From: DASYSA01 sp036003885
GTDB lineage: Bacteria; Acidobacteriota; Blastocatellia; UBA7656
Assembly (NCBI GenBank): GCA_036003885.1
Contig: DASYSA010000012.1
Location: 1 to 29,438, forward strand
Direction of reading: 5' to 3'
Length of the DNA: 29,438 nucleotides
Under the pieces are notes generated by a model, which had not been told where the DNA came from, did no database searches, and saw only the letters and a list, made by a program, of their open reading frames with translations. The stretch's first letter is position 1, and each line of letters begins with the position of its first letter. Made by a program: the position numbers and the translations under genes. Shown here piece by piece: positions 17,553 to 25,175 of this stretch.

Positions 17553-17882
17553 GTGAAGGAAAAGAGAATAAAAATCACAGTAGATAGTTATGAAGTCCTA
17601 GTCACAAAGCAGCGCGGGAGCTCCAACCGCCTGTGGTGCTCAAGCTGTGGCAAGCAGGCAGCCGTAATCAGTTTGAATGATGCTTGTAGGTCAGGGTTGA
17701 CCATAGAGGCGGCTCAACGGGAGGTGGAGAACGGGCGGCTTCATTTGATCAAAACGGTCGTTGGGCCCTCATTCGTTTGCTTAGACTCGCTAGTACGGGC
17801 AGCTTCAATAGTTCAGGCTAATGACCCGCCCGTAAATCGCATTCACAGAATTCTCAATCAATCTGAAAGAGAGGAAAAATGA
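17553..17882 (+). CDS. small CxxC protein of unknown function
   Basis: I choose the GTG at 17553 because GGAGGG stands five bases upstream. It gives 109 residues (VKEKRIKITVDSYEVLVTKQ...). In-frame ATGs at 17454 and 17523 are alternatives without an SD. The core has a strand-rich start, a CSSC motif (LWCSSCGKQAAV) that could bind a metal or be a redox pair, and a helix with GLTIEAAQREVENGRLH. The second half holds one further Cys (FVCLDSL). No signal peptide, so it is probably cytoplasmic. It overlaps the next gene by four bases (ATGA), indicating coupled translation. I do not recognise a named family. Confidence 0.7.
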   Translation: MKEKRIKITVDSYEVLVTKQRGSSNRLWCSSCGKQAAVISLNDACRSGLTIEAAQREVENGRLHLIKTVVGPSFVCLDSLVRAASIVQANDPPVNRIHRILNQSEREEK

Positions 17883-18376
17883 TAAACAATCGAAGGAAGT
17901 ATACCGCTTTAGTCATGGCCGTGCTTTTGTCCACTTTGGGCTTAGCCATAGAAGGTCAATCTCAGGAACGCGGCCCGATGAAGAAGGCTCTAGAGGGCTC
18001 GTGGAGAGTCACGGCAAGACCGGGGCCGAACCGCCCGCCCTTTGTCCCTGAAACGATTGAAGTGCTTGCCACCTACGGCGCGAGCGGAGGGTACGTCGTG
18101 ACAGACAGCCTCGAGCCTGCAAGCGGACATGGTTCGTGGGAGTTTACTGGCCACGGGAGATTCAACGCCACCCACGAAAAGTTCCTTTTTGATCCTCAGC
18201 GTCAACTCATCGCAATATTGCACGTTCGGTCAAAAATAACTCTCAACTTTGACAACGACGAATACACGTCCGAAGAACTGGTAGAGATAAGACAATTCCC
18301 CAGCGGAGCTGTACTCTTCGCTTACGCTGGTGCAACTGCTCTTGGCAGGCGAATAAGTGTGGAACCGATAGACTGA
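17879..18376 (+). CDS. small secreted protein, unknown function
   Basis: The 165 residues begin with a signal peptide (NRRKYTALVMAVLLSTLGLA, then IEGQSQE). The mature part is rich in predicted beta strands (GSWRVTARPGPN, GGYVVTDSL, GSWEFTGHGRF, QLIAILHVRSKITLNF) with the GxW start and anti-parallel pattern of a small lipocalin-like barrel; that fold is only a guess. It starts inside the stop of the CxxC gene with GAGAGG upstream, so the two form one unit. Probably periplasmic or secreted. A strong hairpin follows 50 bases after the stop. Confidence 0.75.
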   Translation: MINNRRKYTALVMAVLLSTLGLAIEGQSQERGPMKKALEGSWRVTARPGPNRPPFVPETIEVLATYGASGGYVVTDSLEPASGHGSWEFTGHGRFNATHEKFLFDPQRQLIAILHVRSKITLNFDNDEYTSEELVEIRQFPSGAVLFAYAGATALGRRISVEPID

Positions 18377-18425
18377 CGGTAGGGGCAGCAGCCAGCGCGA
18401 AGAGTATCAGGGTTATAAGAGGGAG

Positions 18426-18467
18426 GATAGACCGCTGACCAAGCGACCGTCTAGTTAGCGGTCTATC
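18426..18467 (+). terminator. 11-bp perfect hairpin after the secreted-protein gene
   Basis: GATAGACCGCT (18426-18436) and AGCGGTCTATC (18457-18467) are perfect inverted copies around a 20-base loop. No U-tract follows, so it may be a Rho-type or attenuating structure, or a protein-binding site, rather than a simple intrinsic terminator. Confidence 0.45.
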
Positions 18468-18587
18468 TACCGTTCAATCAACTTTCCATCTAAACGGCGC
18501 CTACCTCAAGTGGGTTTAACGCTCGCTACAGGGGAGGTGTGCCCGCACGACACCGGACAGGCTTAAGTCTGCGCCGTAGGAGAGACC

Positions 18588-19328
18588 ATGTTAAAGAACA
18601 TTACACGGGCGGCAGCCCTTCTGCTCGTAATACTGACGACCAACTCTATCGCGCAAACTAGCAAGACCCACGAGTCATTCAGTAAGGCGGGGGTAGCGGC
18701 GTTTGCCTATTTTGAGGAAATCCAGGCGCAGAAGTTCGACAGCTATCTAAGGGCCCTCCGCCCGGACAAGGTCTCGCCTGAATTCAAGGCCAAGTTCATT
18801 GCTACACTCCCCGAACAAGATATAGTCAGCCCCTCTGCTGAAAACCGGGCTAAGTTGGCCACTGTTGAGCCGATCCTGAAGTACCATGACCGCAGCTCGA
18901 TCATTGACCTTAAGGTCATCAGATTGGGGCAGCCGTTGGTTCTATTCGTGGCAGGGGCGATCGTGCTGATTTCCGAGGAAGCTCTCGACCTGTTTACTGC
19001 CCGAGAATTGCAGGCCGTAGTCGCTCACGAGTTGTGTCATGGTTATTTCTGGAATGAATGGCAGCAGGCCCGCCTGAATAAGCAGTCTGACATTATGCAA
19101 GAGATAGAGCTACGCTGTGACGGGTTAGCGCTAATCACGATGAGCCAACTCGGGCTCGATCCATCGCAACTCATATCCGCCATAAACAAGCTGACGAGGT
19201 CACACAAGGGTAAGCTCATCAACGGGGATTTCTACCCGCCCTCGGAAGAGAGGATCCAGTTTATTCGTGCGATGATCGAACTAGTGAAAGGGAAAGGACC
19301 AGCGTTTGGCTCGATCGCCCGCAGGTAA
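18588..19328 (+). CDS. exported M48-like zinc metallopeptidase
   Basis: The 246 residues begin with a signal peptide (MLKNITRAAALLLVILTTNSIA, described here in part: KNITRAAALLLVIL) and a good SD (GGAG before ATG). The zinc site is HELCH (H147, E148, H151), and the likely third ligand is E174 in EIELRCDG, matching the E-x-x-x-D segment of M48 peptidases. The following ITMSQLGLDPSQL also matches M48 style (a helix, then GxDP). Unlike HtpX it has no membrane helices after the signal. It probably cleaves or checks envelope proteins. The nearby 5' context has no operon overlap; 211 bases separate it from the previous gene. A short hairpin (TGAAG/CTTCA around TGTCGACA) starts right after the stop. 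Confidence 0.85.
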   Translation: MLKNITRAAALLLVILTTNSIAQTSKTHESFSKAGVAAFAYFEEIQAQKFDSYLRALRPDKVSPEFKAKFIATLPEQDIVSPSAENRAKLATVEPILKYHDRSSIIDLKVIRLGQPLVLFVAGAIVLISEEALDLFTARELQAVVAHELCHGYFWNEWQQARLNKQSDIMQEIELRCDGLALITMSQLGLDPSQLISAINKLTRSHKGKLINGDFYPPSEERIQFIRAMIELVKGKGPAFGSIARR

Positions 19329-19692
19329 TGAAGTGTCGACACCTTCATGCAACCCCGGCCGATACCACGCCAAAGCCGCGTTATGAGTAACCGGAATTAA
19401 TCGGTTCGAAAGGTACGCGGCGCTATTGGAACTCCCAAGCATCAAAGCGTAGACAAGTGCTGAAGGGGTGAGGCGGTTGGCCTCGACGTGAACGTGATCT
19501 ATCTGACTTTTTGACTATCTGTTCAATAGTGAACAGACAGGATCGCTATCAGTGGGTATAGTTGCTCACCAAACTACAATCAGGACTTTTTTGTGAAAGT
19601 TGGATTCCAGCGCAAAAGCAGTTCAAAACGAGACCTTAAGGGCAAGGCCGAATTAGTCCCGGAGACGAAAATCAAATTCGTCATTATCTACA
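19329..19692. other. non-coding gap upstream of TonB receptor
   Basis: It holds a small stop-proximal hairpin (19329-19347), an operator-like palindrome (19518-19537), a TATAGT -10 candidate (19557-19562) and a possible 35-codon frame from GTG 19593 that overlaps the receptor start. Nothing else is recognised. Confidence 0.5.
19518..19562 (+). promoter_or_regulatory. operator-like palindrome and -10 box before TonB receptor
   Basis: TCTGTTCA-ATAG-TGAACAGA (19518-19537) is a perfect 8-bp inverted repeat. TATAGT at 19557-19562 is a good -10; the expected -35 position (19534-19539, CAGACA) is poor and overlaps the palindrome. A dimeric regulator here would cover the -35 region. Confidence 0.45.
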
Positions 19693-22600
19693 ATGCTTAA
19701 CTCTAAAACCATTCGTGAAGCGGTCCTTGTAGTTATGCTTGTGTTGGCCCAAACACTGTTGGTCTTGGCCCAGGGGGGAGCGACCGCGCAGCTTTCGGGC
19801 ACAGTCACTGACCCTACTGGCGCGGCAGTCATCAATGCCAGAGTGACAGCGCGGCACAGAGCGACAGGATTTACCCGAACCGCGCGGACTGTGGACACGG
19901 GGTACATATTGACTAACCTGTCGGCTGGCGCCTATGAAGTCACGGTCGAGGCGCAAGGCTTCGCGCGTTTGCAAGACCCAAGTGTGGAACTGACAGTGGG
20001 GCAGCAGGCAACACTGAACCTCAAGTTGAAAGTGGCGGCCGCTGCCGAAACGATGACGGTGGACCAATCAGCCAGTGTCGTTGAGACGACGCGAACCGAG
20101 CTAAGCGAGGCGATCGAGGAGCGGCGGATTCAGAATCTACCGATTAACGGACGACAGCTTTTAAAGTTCGTGCTGCTGACGCCCAATGCAAATCCAGGGC
20201 GCAGCGACCAAGGCGATTCCGGGCGGCCAGGCGAGTTTGACCAGATCAGTGTCTCGTTTGCCGGCCTGTCTGAATCAGCGTCGCTGATTACAGTGGACGG
20301 CGCTAACAACATCAGCAGAGTCTTTCAGCGGTCACGCTCCGCGCCCTCGCAAGAGTCGGTGCGGGAGTTCCGCGTTCGCACCACAGGCTACGGCGCCGAG
20401 TATGGGATGGCGGCCGGCGCGGTCGTAAATATTGCCACCAAGTCGGGAGCGAACGACCTCCGCGGGTCCGTCTACTATTTTCTACGCAACGTTGCTTTAG
20501 ATGCGCGCAACACTCTGGCTCCCCCCGGGTTCGATGAGTTGAAGCAGAACCAGTTTGGTGGAACGCTCGGGGGGCCAATTGTTAAGCAACGACTGTTTCT
20601 GTTCGGCAATTACGAAGGGCAGCGACGCGAGGAGTCGCCCTTTTACTCGACCGTGTTGCTTGACAATCTCGGCGCCATCAATGCAGTCAAAACGTCGCTT
20701 GGTCTGCCGCCCGAAGTGCTTCAGGGAAAGTTGCGCAAGACACACTATGACAGCGTGACACTGCGGGGCGACTACCAGGCTAGAGCGAGCGATCAATTGT
20801 CTTTGATCTACCGTTTCCGCGATGACCGCGATACCAACCTGGGCTCGAAAATTGAACAACAGAGCGCGCCCTCGAACTTCCGCAACGCTGATATTCAGGA
20901 CAACGCCCTGGTGGCTGATTGGACCTCGACGCACGGCACGGCGTTAGTCAACCAGGCTCTGTTCCAGTATTCACATCATACGTTTGACTATCCAAGCATC
21001 TCTTTTGAACCTTTGTTATCAGTCGGAGACCAGTTTAATTTGGGTCGTGCGGGGTTCCAGCCCGACGTGACCCGCGAGACGATGCTCGAGTTCGCGAACA
21101 CCGTCAGTTACGTACACGGCGCACACAACATGAAGTTCGGCAGCAACATCAATCATACGCGCGCGTTCTTGTTCGATGACCCGTCAGATCCTGCCTTTGT
21201 GGTCTTCCCTAATCTGGATGCCTTTTTAGGCAGGTTTCCGTTCGGGCCCACACCTTTAGCCGTCGTCTTCTCTTACAGGGCTGGGCCTGATGGCACACGC
21301 CCTCCTGCGCCTCCAAACTTCGACCGCCCGGCCAATCGGGGTATAGCTATCTTCGATCAAGCCAGCCGAACGAGCGACAGCCAAACGTACTTCGCGTTGT
21401 TTACGCAGGATCAGTGGCGGGCGACGCCAAAGCTGACGCTGAACTACGGCCTGCGATGGGATGTGGATCATCTGCCCGAGTCTGCATCTGAGACCTACTA
21501 CAAGGCGTTTCAGCCACGATTGGGCCTTGCCTACAGCACGCTGACGGATCGAATCGTGTTGCGCGCGGGCGCGGGTATTTATCAAGGACCGTCCGGCCTG
21601 GGCGGCCCACTGTTCACGCGCATTCTGGGGCAGAACCCCACGCTCGGACCCGTTCGCCCAGAGGAGTACAACTCCGTTCCCGGCGCACTGCTGACACTGC
21701 AGTTGGGAGGCCCTGCCCTTGCGATCCCGGCTTTTCTCAATTTTGTCCATACAGGGGTATACCCAACCTTGACCGGCCCCGACTTTTTGCCCGCCCGTAA
21801 CTTCTTCCTGACTGGGAATCGAAAGAATCCGCGCGCGCTCTATACCTATCAGTGGAATGCGCAAGTTGATTTCAGTCTCACCCAGGAAATGATACTGACA
21901 GTTAGTTACGTCGGCGTGCGTGGTCTGAATGGCTTCATAGCTTATTTGTTGAACGTAGCTCCGGCGGCATTCAAACTGCCGAACGGCAAGAATGATTACT
22001 CAATCGCGCCGGGTGTGCCCTTCCCCTTGCCCCGCCTTCTTAATGAAAGGGTCTCTGCGCTCTCGCTCTTTTTTAACCAGGACGGGCAGTCAATCTATCA
22101 TGGCGGCACCGTGACGTTAACCAAACGGTTCAGCCGGCTATATTCGTTCACAGCAAACTACACGTGGTCGAAGGCGATCGATAACGTTGGTAACGGTACG
22201 ATGACTGATGCGCCGGAAGACCCCTATCGTCGAGACCTCGAACGTACACGCTCAAAGCAGGATGTGTCGCACCGGTTTGTGGCAAGCTTTACTGCCGAAG
22301 GGCCGGAGAGAACCTGGTTGCGCGACTTCAGATTCTCCTTCATCGGAAATACCAGCAGTCCGCAGTACTACACGCTCTATGCCGGGGATGATGTTAACCA
22401 TGATGGCAACCCGCAGTCCGACCGCGTGGGCACGGTCGGACGAAACACATATCGTGGGGATCAGTTATTGAATTTTGATGTCCGGGTGTCGAGACAGTTC
22501 CGAATATCGGACCGAGCGCGCCTCGAAGCGGTTGCTGAGGCCTTCAACCTGTTCAACACTCTAAACGTGACCGACATCAATACTACCTATGGCGCTCGGG

Positions 22601-22725
22601 ATTTCTCGGCGGCGGAGCCGCGCAGATTCGGCGACAAAGCACCTGCGCCTTCCCGAGATTTCGCCGCGATCCGCGCCATCGCACCGCCGAGGCAGATTCA
22701 GTTTGCCTTACGACTAAACTTCTAG
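19693..22725 (+). CDS. Oar-like TonB-dependent outer-membrane receptor
   Basis: The protein has 1010 residues. The signal peptide ends near residue 26 (LAQTLLVLAQGG). Residues about 31-112 are a carboxypeptidase-regulatory-like beta domain (LSGTVTDPTGAAVINARVTA). A plug domain follows (INGRQLLKF, TVDGANNISRVF, GYGAEYGMAAGAVVNIATKS), then a long beta barrel ending in FALRLNF with the terminal Phe used by outer-membrane assembly. Such receptors import large or scarce ligands with TonB energy; the substrate cannot be told. It is preceded by a palindromic operator candidate and no clear SD. Neighbours (a peptidase and small secreted proteins) hint at peptide or protein degradation, but this is inference. 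The C-terminal barrel is complete; no frameshift is seen. Confidence 0.93.
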   Translation: MLNSKTIREAVLVVMLVLAQTLLVLAQGGATAQLSGTVTDPTGAAVINARVTARHRATGFTRTARTVDTGYILTNLSAGAYEVTVEAQGFARLQDPSVELTVGQQATLNLKLKVAAAAETMTVDQSASVVETTRTELSEAIEERRIQNLPINGRQLLKFVLLTPNANPGRSDQGDSGRPGEFDQISVSFAGLSESASLITVDGANNISRVFQRSRSAPSQESVREFRVRTTGYGAEYGMAAGAVVNIATKSGANDLRGSVYYFLRNVALDARNTLAPPGFDELKQNQFGGTLGGPIVKQRLFLFGNYEGQRREESPFYSTVLLDNLGAINAVKTSLGLPPEVLQGKLRKTHYDSVTLRGDYQARASDQLSLIYRFRDDRDTNLGSKIEQQSAPSNFRNADIQDNALVADWTSTHGTALVNQALFQYSHHTFDYPSISFEPLLSVGDQFNLGRAGFQPDVTRETMLEFANTVSYVHGAHNMKFGSNINHTRAFLFDDPSDPAFVVFPNLDAFLGRFPFGPTPLAVVFSYRAGPDGTRPPAPPNFDRPANRGIAIFDQASRTSDSQTYFALFTQDQWRATPKLTLNYGLRWDVDHLPESASETYYKAFQPRLGLAYSTLTDRIVLRAGAGIYQGPSGLGGPLFTRILGQNPTLGPVRPEEYNSVPGALLTLQLGGPALAIPAFLNFVHTGVYPTLTGPDFLPARNFFLTGNRKNPRALYTYQWNAQVDFSLTQEMILTVSYVGVRGLNGFIAYLLNVAPAAFKLPNGKNDYSIAPGVPFPLPRLLNERVSALSLFFNQDGQSIYHGGTVTLTKRFSRLYSFTANYTWSKAIDNVGNGTMTDAPEDPYRRDLERTRSKQDVSHRFVASFTAEGPERTWLRDFRFSFIGNTSSPQYYTLYAGDDVNHDGNPQSDRVGTVGRNTYRGDQLLNFDVRVSRQFRISDRARLEAVAEAFNLFNTLNVTDINTTYGARDFSAAEPRRFGDKAPAPSRDFAAIRAIAPPRQIQFALRLNF

Positions 22726-22729
22726 CGCG

Positions 22730-22744
22730 CCGGCACGCGGCCGG
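22730..22744 (+). terminator. short GC hairpin after TonB receptor
   Basis: CCGGC-ACGCG-GCCGG starts five bases after the stop codon. There is no U-tract, so it is a weak terminator candidate. Confidence 0.3.
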
Positions 22745-22785
22745 TAAGCAATGACAGGATCGGGATGGTTGATTGCGCCCTACGC

Positions 22786-23022
22786 TTAGGCTTCTCGACA
22801 GGGCGTGTACATCACAACCCTCTGTTGGGCTTCCCTCCAATTCGCCTTAGGGACGTCGGGATCGGAGCTAATCATTCGCAATGCATAGAGAAAGTTACTA
22901 TCGATGAGGTGATCATCATCGGCGAGCGCCTCTTCGAAAGCTACGTCAGGCCGCCCATGCCCCCAGTATAAGTGCGCAATGTAGAACTCACAATCTTCGC
23001 CGCTCGTAAATCTACTACGGCC
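22786..23022 (-). pseudogene. C-terminal remnant of an unidentified gene
   Basis: On the minus strand a frame is open from just after a TAG (23023-23025) to a TAA at 22786-22788, about 78 codons. It reads like true protein (EDCEFYIAHLYWGHGRPD, FLYALRMISSDPDVPKANWR), with helix-like spacing of aromatic and acidic residues. No ATG, GTG or SD stands near its beginning; the only in-frame ATG is internal. It is therefore probably the 3' end of a gene cut off by the inserted repeats at the right end of the island. I do not recognise the family. Confidence 0.45.
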
Positions 23023-23050
23023 CTACGACGACGAGCATCGATTCCGCCAA

Positions 23051-23117
23051 TCTCGTTCTCAACGACTCTTGGCATGTTCTCAAGGACTTTTGTGTATTCT
23101 CACGGATTTCTGTAAAT
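23051..23117 (-). repeat. inverted copies of the CAGAAGTNCTTGAGA motif
   Basis: On the minus strand there are three relatives of the left-end motif: TTTACAGAAATCCGTGAGAA (within 23096-23117), CAAAAGTCCTTGAGAAC (23075-23093) and a weaker CCAAGAGTCGTTGAGAAC (within 23051-23072). They face the four copies at 14979-15091 as inverted end repeats. Confidence 0.7.
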
Positions 23118-23132
23118 CAAAGAGTGGGGCGA

Positions 23133-23200
23133 TACTCCCATACCCCCACACTCCCATACCCCCATACCCCCACACCCCACACCCCACACTCCCACACACT
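23133..23200 (-). repeat. octanucleotide repeat array, right arm (GGGAGTAT family)
   Basis: About eight units of ACTCCCAT/ACCCCCAC (GGGAGTAT type on the minus strand) end exactly at the stop codon of the DUF3352-like gene. Inverted partner of 14929-14974. Confidence 0.8.
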
Positions 23201-24964
23201 TCACTTCTTCTCGCTGCTCACCAAAGAGCTAATAAGGCCAAAGTTTCCTACCGCTGATTTCGTTTCAACGTAGATTCCATTGGCCCGAAACTCGGTGAAG
23301 CTGACCGAGGGCTGAAGCCGGCCCATCGCCTGTTTGACAGGCTCCTGTTCGAGCAACTCACTTGAGCCGTCGGTTACTCTTGTCAGGCGCGAGATCGCCA
23401 GTATCATCTCACCCGCCTCCCTGGCTTCGGGCCTGTAAGAGATGATCGATGCGCTCGCCGGCCGCAACGCAATTACTTGCTTGATTCCGTTGTCGCTCAT
23501 CATGCTTTCGCCGCTCGATTCAGCGTCGATCATCCTCGCTATCTGGTCGCGAGTACCCAGGAGGAGAAACTCCTTAACGAAAGCTGCCGAGCGGCCGTCA
23601 GGTCGGGTTGAGCCAACAGCAACTTGTTCTCCTTTGTATTCGGTTAGCGAAACCTTCGAATGGTCAACCGTGAGGTAGCGATCTACAACTGGTGACACAA
23701 TAGCCCTGTTCTTCACCCGCAGCAGCATGGCCGTAGGCTCGGATTCGGAGAACCTTACAAACACGATGTCGCTTCCCAGCGAATCCTCGAGCGAATCTCC
23801 CGCCTGCAGGCCGAGTTGCTTCCGGAAGCTCAACACAAACTCCCTCAGCGCCAGGCCGGCTACAATGTCGAGTTGCGGCGACAGCTCCTTGAGCACGCGC
23901 TCCGGAAGTTCCCCGGCTGCTTCCACGCTTATAGACGAGAAGTCCTCGGCCGAATGAGGGATGAATCTGAGCGCCTCAGGATCGGCTAAGGGAGCTGGTT
24001 TCAGGGCCTGAGCCAGTCTCTCGGCGACCTGCGGACGGAGGGCAGTCAGGTACCTCTCAGTCACGCCTTCGGACTCGAACTCGGCGCCGTAGAAAAGACC
24101 CGCAGCCGTCTGCTTCGACATGTGACCAAACAGGCTTGCGATCGAGTCGATACGGTCAGCATCACTCGTGAACCGCGTGGATACGAGTGCAGATCCGAAG
24201 GTCACAAGCTTTGCGATACCCGATTCGGTGACGTAAGCGAATACGGATGTGTTGTGATCTACGGTTGGCCGCATCTGCTTGAGCGTGGCTTCGTCGGAGA
24301 TCCTCGGAGATCGGCCGGCGATAGCGTCCAGGCAGGACTTCGCGGCCGAGCGGTTGTTGGCCACCAGAGCGACACTGCCTGCAGAGGCAGCCACCAACTG
24401 GCGTTCGCGCCGCGGGCCCTGAAATATCAACAGGTTTGTACCCTGGTAGTCCTCGGTCTGCTGGGATACGGATTCCCCGTAGATTCGTTTAGCGAGCACC
24501 GATGCCAGATCGCCAAGCAGACGAGAGGTGATATCCGGAGCGGCATGTGTTTCGATCAGGAGCGCCACGTGCGGTCTGATGTTGGTGCTCTCGTCTTCGC
24601 CGCCGGTCTCGGCTTCGATATCGGTGACGACAAGGGCTAACTGGGCGCGGCTTGCCACGACAGCCTGCTCGGGGCCGATTCCGGTGCGACCCACTAAATC
24701 GGCGGCGAAGCCGATTTGTCTGAGCTGACTGGAGAGGCCCAGGGCCGGCGCCAGTTCCCGCCACGCCTTCGTATCAGTCAGGCCGTCGACGACACCCGGC
24801 AGACTGTCGATCTCCAGAAAGGCAAGCGCACTCGCGGGGACATAGCGGTCCATCGGGGTGCGAGGCGGCTTACGCAGCGCAACGAACAACACGATCACTC
24901 CGGTCGCAAGAATGACCGTCAGGATCACGACGCGTTTGAGGGAGAATAGCTCACGGAGATTCAT
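23201..24964 (-). CDS. DUF3352-like membrane-anchored protein
   Basis: I take the ATG at 24964 (587 residues; a GTG six codons upstream is the other choice; neither has a clear SD). One membrane segment lies at about residues 11-29 (VVILTVILATGVIVLFVALR), and the rest is probably extracytoplasmic. The mature part opens with YVPASALAFLEIDSLPGVVD, the usual DUF3352 opening, followed by blocks such as ARAQLALVVTDIEAETG, NLLIFQGPRRERQLVAASAG and SVEAAGELPERVLKEL. It has no catalytic motif. DUF3352 proteins have no established function. It resembles the protein at the left edge of the window in layout, so the two may be distant paralogues. It converges on pgsA across the putative island. Confidence 0.8.
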   Translation of the reverse strand: MNLRELFSLKRVVILTVILATGVIVLFVALRKPPRTPMDRYVPASALAFLEIDSLPGVVDGLTDTKAWRELAPALGLSSQLRQIGFAADLVGRTGIGPEQAVVASRAQLALVVTDIEAETGGEDESTNIRPHVALLIETHAAPDITSRLLGDLASVLAKRIYGESVSQQTEDYQGTNLLIFQGPRRERQLVAASAGSVALVANNRSAAKSCLDAIAGRSPRISDEATLKQMRPTVDHNTSVFAYVTESGIAKLVTFGSALVSTRFTSDADRIDSIASLFGHMSKQTAAGLFYGAEFESEGVTERYLTALRPQVAERLAQALKPAPLADPEALRFIPHSAEDFSSISVEAAGELPERVLKELSPQLDIVAGLALREFVLSFRKQLGLQAGDSLEDSLGSDIVFVRFSESEPTAMLLRVKNRAIVSPVVDRYLTVDHSKVSLTEYKGEQVAVGSTRPDGRSAAFVKEFLLLGTRDQIARMIDAESSGESMMSDNGIKQVIALRPASASIISYRPEAREAGEMILAISRLTRVTDGSSELLEQEPVKQAMGRLQPSVSFTEFRANGIYVETKSAVGNFGLISSLVSSEKK

Positions 24965-24982
24965 CGCGAGGAATCGTACCAC

Positions 24983-25173
24983 GGGAAGGGAAGAGTGGGA
25001 GAGTGGGCGTATGGGGGTGTGGGAGCTTCCTGCGAAATCGAAGCGATTCGCGAACGCTTCGCCTCAGCCCAACGCAGGCCGGTACTCCCAAGCTGCCATA
25101 CGCCCACACCCCCATACTCCCATACTCCCATACTCCCACTCCCCAACTCCCCCACTCTCCCATCTCCCACCCC
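24983..25173. repeat. octanucleotide repeat foldback with inner hairpin
   Basis: The left arm 24983-25028 (GGGAGAGTGGGCGTATGGGG type) pairs with the right arm 25090-25173 (CATACGCCCACACCCCCATA type and further ACTCCCAT units). The spacer itself has nested inverted repeats: CCTGCG/CGCAGG (25029-25034, 25073-25078) and CGAAGCG/CGCTTCG (25039-25045, 25055-25061). It lies between two divergent genes and ends at the promoter of the plus-strand gene. Same unit family as 14929-14974 and 23133-23200. Confidence 0.8.
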
Positions 25174-25175
25174 CG

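Larger units (their letters stand above)
14968..23132. mobile_element. putative inserted island with inverted multi-copy end repeats
   Basis: Four CAGAAGTNCTTGAGA-type repeats at the left end and three diverged inverted copies at the right end enclose a regulator, a CxxC protein, a secreted protein, an M48-like peptidase, a TonB receptor and a gene remnant. Several same-direction repeats at each end, inverted between ends, are typical of transposase-binding ends in Tn7/Tn5053/Mu/IS21-type elements. No transposase or integrase is seen, so it would be non-autonomous or decayed. The regulator part looks poorer in G+C than the flanks by eye. Exact ends and target duplication are not determined. 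Confidence 0.35.

Noticed and set aside
21256..21864. 202-codon minus-strand open frame
   Set aside because: Antisense to the TonB barrel, whose domains and terminal Phe show the plus strand is coding.
22765..22971. 68-codon plus-strand open frame
   Set aside because: The opposite strand reads far more like protein (the remnant at 22786-23022), and this frame lacks an SD.
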